Positions 5,353 through 9,448 of a DNA stretch of 9,448 nt are shown here, piece after piece. Positions within the stretch are counted from its first letter, which is position 1. Each line of letters opens with the position of its first letter. Both the position numbers and the translations under genes were made by a program. Below the pieces are notes generated by a model that was given only the letters and a program-made list of their open reading frames with translations, made no database searches and was not told the DNA's origin. Where the stretch lies: NCBI GenBank assembly GCA_934512105.1, contig CAKSWQ010000060.1:1-9448 (forward strand), read 5' to 3'. The stretch comes from an uncultured Faecalibacterium sp. GTDB lineage: Bacteria; Bacillota; Clostridia; Oscillospirales; Ruminococcaceae.

Positions 5353-6345
5353 TTATACGCCAACAAAGGTTACATTCCTACAACTAAGTGAAGCATCCTT
5401 CTTCACTATATACCCTCCTAGGCTATCACCCTGCAGCTTTACCTCTGTCCCAGCCGGAACGAATGCAACAATGCCATCCAGTGTCCGCTGGATCGACTGG
5501 ATCGGTTTTGATGTGACCCAAACATATGTATGCCAATCGTTCTCCTCTCGTATGCTCTCTCTGTCTTCTGCAATCGTTATCTGTTCAACATCGTCGCCCA
5601 CATGCACTTCAAACGAGGTGGCTCCGGTGCCTGTCCACGTCCGAATCCTTGCCAACTCGGCACGGTCTTGCGGGATTTCCCTGTTCAGGCGTGTTGTGTA
5701 ATATTCCCGGTCATTTTCCATCCTATCTGCTGCGTACTGCCGTGCCTGTTCTTCCGATTCTCCATACGCCAACTCACGCTGCAAATAGAGAGCTTCCTCC
5801 TGCTCAATATCCTTCAGTCCAATCCGTGCGCCACGGTCCCCGCAGTCCAGATACTGCTGCATGGCCTCATTGAGTTCTGCCTGCCGCCCGGGCATACTGG
5901 AAAGGATCTCCACCCGCACTTTGGAAGCCAGCGTAGCGTAGTCCGGCTCATCGCCAAGTTCCCATGGCGTATCATCTTGTCCGTAGCTCCACCGGCTTTG
6001 ATAAGGATGGTCCGCCCGGAGTGCAAGTCCAATCGCGGTGTTGAGATACGACAAAGCTTCTTCCTTTTCTGCTTCTGACACAGCTTCTCCCCAGTTAAGT
6101 TTACTATTCCAAAGGTTGGACGCATAAAGATAATACGGCTCCGGGCTGTCCGGGTGCTCCTGCATCAGCTGCTGCATGCCCTGCCGGAAGGCCACCGGGG
6201 CAGACCATTCCTGCTCACAAAGTTCAGTCAGCCGCTCGGTATAGGCGGCATCTGCCGTCGCACTGGCGGGCAGAGCCAGCGCTGTGGCCAGCATCGCAGT
6301 TGCCAACGCCAGTGCACCGGCGCGTTTCCAATTTGTTTTCCGCAT
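5353..6345 (-). CDS. exported protein of unknown family, upstream paralog
   Basis: The 330-aa product has the same layout as its downstream paralog: signal peptide (1-29, cleavage after ALPASA), a helical TPR-like region, then a C-terminal domain that looks beta-rich. Shared blocks are PDSPEPYYLYAS (65-76), LALRADHPYQS (108-118), LNEAMQQYLDC (158-168), RGARIGLKDI (171-180), WTGTG (237-241), IQSIQRTLDG (282-291), FVPAGTEV (295-302) and a VTFVGV end. It carries about 20 extra charged residues near 181-214 that could extend a helix or coiled coil. Cys168 is shared and the other cysteines are not. No catalytic motif is evident. The start has AAGGAGG 7 nt upstream and a consensus-like promoter 52 bp upstream, so this is the first gene of the pair. 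Function unknown; extracellular binding is a guess. Confidence 0.8.
   Translation of the reverse strand: MRKTNWKRAGALALATAMLATALALPASATADAAYTERLTELCEQEWSAPVAFRQGMQQLMQEHPDSPEPYYLYASNLWNSKLNWGEAVSEAEKEEALSYLNTAIGLALRADHPYQSRWSYGQDDTPWELGDEPDYATLASKVRVEILSSMPGRQAELNEAMQQYLDCGDRGARIGLKDIEQEEALYLQRELAYGESEEQARQYAADRMENDREYYTTRLNREIPQDRAELARIRTWTGTGATSFEVHVGDDVEQITIAEDRESIREENDWHTYVWVTSKPIQSIQRTLDGIVAFVPAGTEVKLQGDSLGGYIVKKDASLSCRNVTFVGV
6281..6332 (-). repeat. 52-bp identical repeat in signal-peptide DNA, copy 2
   Basis: Second copy of the 52-bp identity, in the signal-peptide codons of the 330-aa gene. Identity stops at once on the start-codon side and becomes patchy after codon 22. Confidence 0.9.
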
Positions 6346-6396
6346 GGTTTTTCCTCCTTATCGCAAAAAGAAGTGTTTTAGGGTTGTTCTATTTGC

Positions 6397-6425
6397 AGAA
6401 TACACCGGGTTTCCATCATTGTCAA
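6397..6425 (-). promoter_or_regulatory. promoter of the exported-protein gene pair
   Basis: On the minus strand a perfect TTGACA (6420-6425) and TATTCT (6397-6402) are spaced by 17 bp. Transcription would start near 6390, giving a leader of about 45 nt before the 330-aa gene. It is the closest match to the sigma-A consensus in the window. Confidence 0.7.
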
Positions 6426-6487
6426 TCAGGAACGAAATTTTTGGGCATTTTCCCTGTTTGTACTATTTTTTCCTGTTCAGCATGCAC

Positions 6488-6526
6488 AAAAAAGAAGCCG
6501 CTTCCCGATTGGGGGAAACGGCTTCT
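6488..6526 (-). terminator. terminator of the atp operon
   Basis: A 14-bp stem (6513-6526 with 6493-6506, one G-U pair in the transcript) with a 6-nt loop is followed by six T on the minus strand (6488-6493). It begins 9 bp after the atpC stop and separates the atp operon from the exported-protein pair, which reads in the same direction. Confidence 0.92.
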
Positions 6527-6535
6527 GCCGGTTGT

Positions 6536-6934
6536 TCAGTGGACAGAGGTGCGCACCAGCGCACGCTTGAGGCGTGCCTGTGCCAGCTCGTACTCCCGGT
6601 CGTTCAGGTTCTTGCGGGCAAGGGTCTCCTCGGCGCGCTTCTTGGAAGCCTCCGCACGCGCCTGATCGATGTCCTCGGCCCATTCCCAAGTGGTAGCCAC
6701 CAGACGCACGTCCCCGTCCAGCACGCTGAGCAGGCCGCCCATGCAGGCTGCACGGCGGCGCTGACCGTCGGCATCCACAATGTGCGCCTCGCCCATGCCC
6801 AGTGCCGTGCAGTAGTCGCCGTGCTTTGCCAGAATGGCGATATCGCCGTCAATAGCGCGGCAGACGATGCGCTCGGCCTGACCTTCAAAGGCGCAGCCGT
6901 CCGGCGTGACCACCGTCAGATGAAAGGTCGTCAT
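6536..6934 (-). CDS. atpC: F1 ATP synthase epsilon subunit
   Basis: Subunit of the central stalk of the F1Fo ATP synthase. It binds gamma at the membrane face of F1 and can inhibit ATP hydrolysis through its C-terminal helices. The 132-aa product has the normal two parts: an N-terminal beta sandwich (about 1-85, starting FHLTVVTPDG with ERIVCRAIDGDIAILAKHGD) and a C-terminal helical hairpin rich in Ala, Arg and Glu (about 88-130). Its ATG lies 3 bp after the atpD stop, so translation is probably coupled. It is the last gene of the operon and is followed by a strong terminator. Confidence 0.95.
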   Translation of the reverse strand: MTTFHLTVVTPDGCAFEGQAERIVCRAIDGDIAILAKHGDYCTALGMGEAHIVDADGQRRRAACMGGLLSVLDGDVRLVATTWEWAEDIDQARAEASKKRAEETLARKNLNDREYELAQARLKRALVRTSVH

Positions 6935-6937
6935 GGC

Positions 6938-8335
<1,398 letters not shown>

Positions 8336-8361
8336 CTACAACTCCTTCTTGATAGGTTTTT

Positions 8362-8413
8362 CCGCTCAGGCTCCCCCTTCGGGGAAGCTGCCGCCGTCAG
8401 GCGGCTGAGAGGG
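8362..8413 (-). repeat. palindromic G+C-rich repeat between atpG and atpD
   Basis: The outer arms CTGAG (8405-8409) and CTCAG (8365-8369) enclose two hairpins. GCCGCC/GGCGGC around a 4-base loop (8390-8395 with 8400-8405) is a perfect 6-bp stem sharing one base with the outer arm. GCTTCCCC/GGGGGAGC (8381-8388 with 8370-8377) is an 8-bp stem around GAA with one G-U pair on the transcript strand. The element begins 2 bp after the atpG stop and ends about 16 bp before the atpD RBS. It resembles short palindromic elements scattered between genes in Faecalibacterium and related genomes, from memory only. No T-run follows, so it should not terminate the operon. Confidence 0.65.
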
Positions 8414-8415
8414 TT

Positions 8416-9264
8416 TTAGTTCTCCGCACCGGCCACGATCTCGGTGATCTCCTGCGTGATGGCAGCCTGACGGGCACGGTTATAATACAGGTTGAGATGG
8501 TCGATCATCTCACCGGCGTTCTTGGTGGCAGCGTCCATGGCGGTGCGGCGGGCAGCCAGCTCGCTGGCTACGCTCTCGCACACGGCACCGTAGACGACAC
8601 CGGCCACATACTCCGGGATGATCGCGCTGAATACTTCCTCGCTGCTGGGCTTGTACAGGATCTGACTGCGGCGCGCCTCCGCCTTCTGCTGCTCGGTGGG
8701 CTCCATGGCCAGCGGCAGCACCTCGATGGAGACAGCCGTCTGGGTCATCATGGAATCGAACCGGGTGTAGCAAAGCTTTACGGCGTCAAACTCGCCCTTG
8801 CGATAGCCTTCGGTGATCTGGCGCGCCAGCTGGAAGCACTGTCCCACCGAAATATCGGCGGCCAGCAGCACCTCCTGCGTGAACAGTTCGGCTTCGTGGT
8901 GGGCAAAGTACTCTGCCGAGCGCTTGCCGATGGGCAGCACCTCCACGTTGCCGCTTTCCTGTGCGGCCAGCTTGAGCACATTGGCGTTGTAACCGCCGGC
9001 AAGGCCGCGGTCACCGGCAATGACCACCAGCAGCGTGCGCTTGATCTCGCTGCGGCGCAGGTAGGGGTTGCGGGCCCGGGGGTCCGCTGCCGCGATCTCG
9101 GTCAGGGTCTTGTACAGCGTTTCAAAATAGGGTCGGCTGTGCTCGACCCGCTCCTTGGCACGGCGCATTTTGGAGGAAGCCACCAGCTCCATGGCCTTGG
9201 TGATCTGCATGGTGCTCTCTACGCTTTTGATGCGCAGCTTGATGTCCTTCATGGAACCAGCCAT
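8416..9264 (-). CDS. atpG: F1 ATP synthase gamma subunit
   Basis: Rotor shaft of F1. Its N- and C-terminal helices form the coiled coil inside the alpha3-beta3 ring. The 282-aa product has the conserved N-terminal helix (KDIKLRIKSVESTMQITKAM, 6-25, then ELVASSKMRRA), the LLVVIAGDRGLAGGYN strand and loop (about 80-95) and the C-terminal helix NLYYNRARQAAITQEITEIV. The start at 9264 has AAGGAGG 8 nt upstream. A second Met at codon 5 also fits the family but is less well spaced from the RBS. The stop is followed directly by the palindromic repeat. It is the second gene of the operon part in view, 19 bp after atpA. Confidence 0.96.
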   Translation of the reverse strand: MAGSMKDIKLRIKSVESTMQITKAMELVASSKMRRAKERVEHSRPYFETLYKTLTEIAAADPRARNPYLRRSEIKRTLLVVIAGDRGLAGGYNANVLKLAAQESGNVEVLPIGKRSAEYFAHHEAELFTQEVLLAADISVGQCFQLARQITEGYRKGEFDAVKLCYTRFDSMMTQTAVSIEVLPLAMEPTEQQKAEARRSQILYKPSSEEVFSAIIPEYVAGVVYGAVCESVASELAARRTAMDAATKNAGEMIDHLNLYYNRARQAAITQEITEIVAGAEN

Positions 9265-9283
9265 GCGTTACGCCTCCTTCCCT

Positions 9284-9448
9284 TTAATGCGCCTTGACAA
9301 AGCTTTCGGTGTACCGGGTCAGCACGGTCTTGAGCTGCTCCTCGGTGTCCTTATCCAGATTGCCGGTGGTGCGGATGGTGTCCATCACGGCAGCCCCGGC
9401 GGCATCGTTGTCCAGATACTCGTACAAGCTCTTCTCGTACTCGGCCAC
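9284..9448 (-). CDS. atpA: F1 ATP synthase alpha subunit, C-terminal end (partial)
   Basis: The last 54 codons before a TAA stop read VAEYEKSLYEYLDND, then IRTTGNLDKDTEEQLK and end SFVKAH. This matches the C-terminal helical domain of alpha, which normally carries a conserved LYEFL and an I-R-x-T-G-x-L/I segment before a charged helix. The non-catalytic nucleotide-binding core lies beyond the right edge. It is followed by the atpG RBS with a 19-bp gap and is co-transcribed with atpG, atpD and atpC. Confidence 0.93.
   Translation of the reverse strand: MAEYEKSLYEYLDNDAAGAAVMDTIRTTGNLDKDTEEQLKTVLTRYTESFVKAH

Noticed and set aside
8362..8413. Palindromic repeat read as a CRISPR unit, IS end or terminator
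   Set aside because: There is one copy only, with no regular spacers, no transposase nearby and no T-run.
8497..9297. 266-codon plus-strand open frame opposite atpG
   Set aside because: Same cause: antisense to a complete, conserved atpG.

Overview
The window looks like a chromosomal segment from a Gram-positive gut Clostridia of the Oscillospiraceae/Ruminococcaceae type, most likely Faecalibacterium or a close relative. This is inferred from strong AGGAGG-type ribosome binding sites, the atpA-atpG-atpD-atpC order, G+C-rich housekeeping genes beside A+T-rich intergenic DNA, Ala-rich signal peptides and a short G+C-rich palindromic repeat inside the atp operon. The genus is my recollection of similar sequences and was not tested by a search.

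Layout. Positions 1-122 are the 3' end of a 23S rRNA gene. After a spacer without tRNA comes the 5S rRNA gene (about 249-366), closed by a hairpin/T-run terminator. An A+T-rich region (407-605) carries a good promoter candidate and four imperfect 11-bp tandem repeats. It leads into a single GT4 glycosyltransferase gene (606-1766, +). A symmetric terminator separates this gene from a convergent cardiolipin synthase gene (cls, 1818-3434, -). cls is divergent from a uridine kinase gene (udk, 3645-4274, +). The cls/udk interval holds a palindromic pair of -10 boxes and a second dyad. The stretch just upstream of the cls RBS can fold into three nested stems.

Downstream of udk, across a long-stem terminator, two tandem paralogous genes for exported proteins of unknown family lie on the minus strand (5353-6345, then 4342-5295). 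They appear to be one operon with a consensus-like promoter at 6397-6425. Their signal-peptide DNA is identical over 52 bp although the mature proteins have diverged widely.

The rest (6536-9448, -) is the distal half of an F-type ATP synthase operon: the atpA 3' end, atpG, atpD and atpC, ended by a strong terminator. A palindromic element with two inner hairpins sits in the 83-bp atpG-atpD gap.

Functionally most of the window is housekeeping: ribosomal RNA, envelope glycan and phospholipid synthesis, pyrimidine salvage and ATP synthesis. The unexplained parts are the secreted paralog pair, the structured cls leader, the intra-operon repeat and a possible private promoter for 5S rRNA. I see no CRISPR array, transposase, phage gene, tRNA gene or recognisable defence system.
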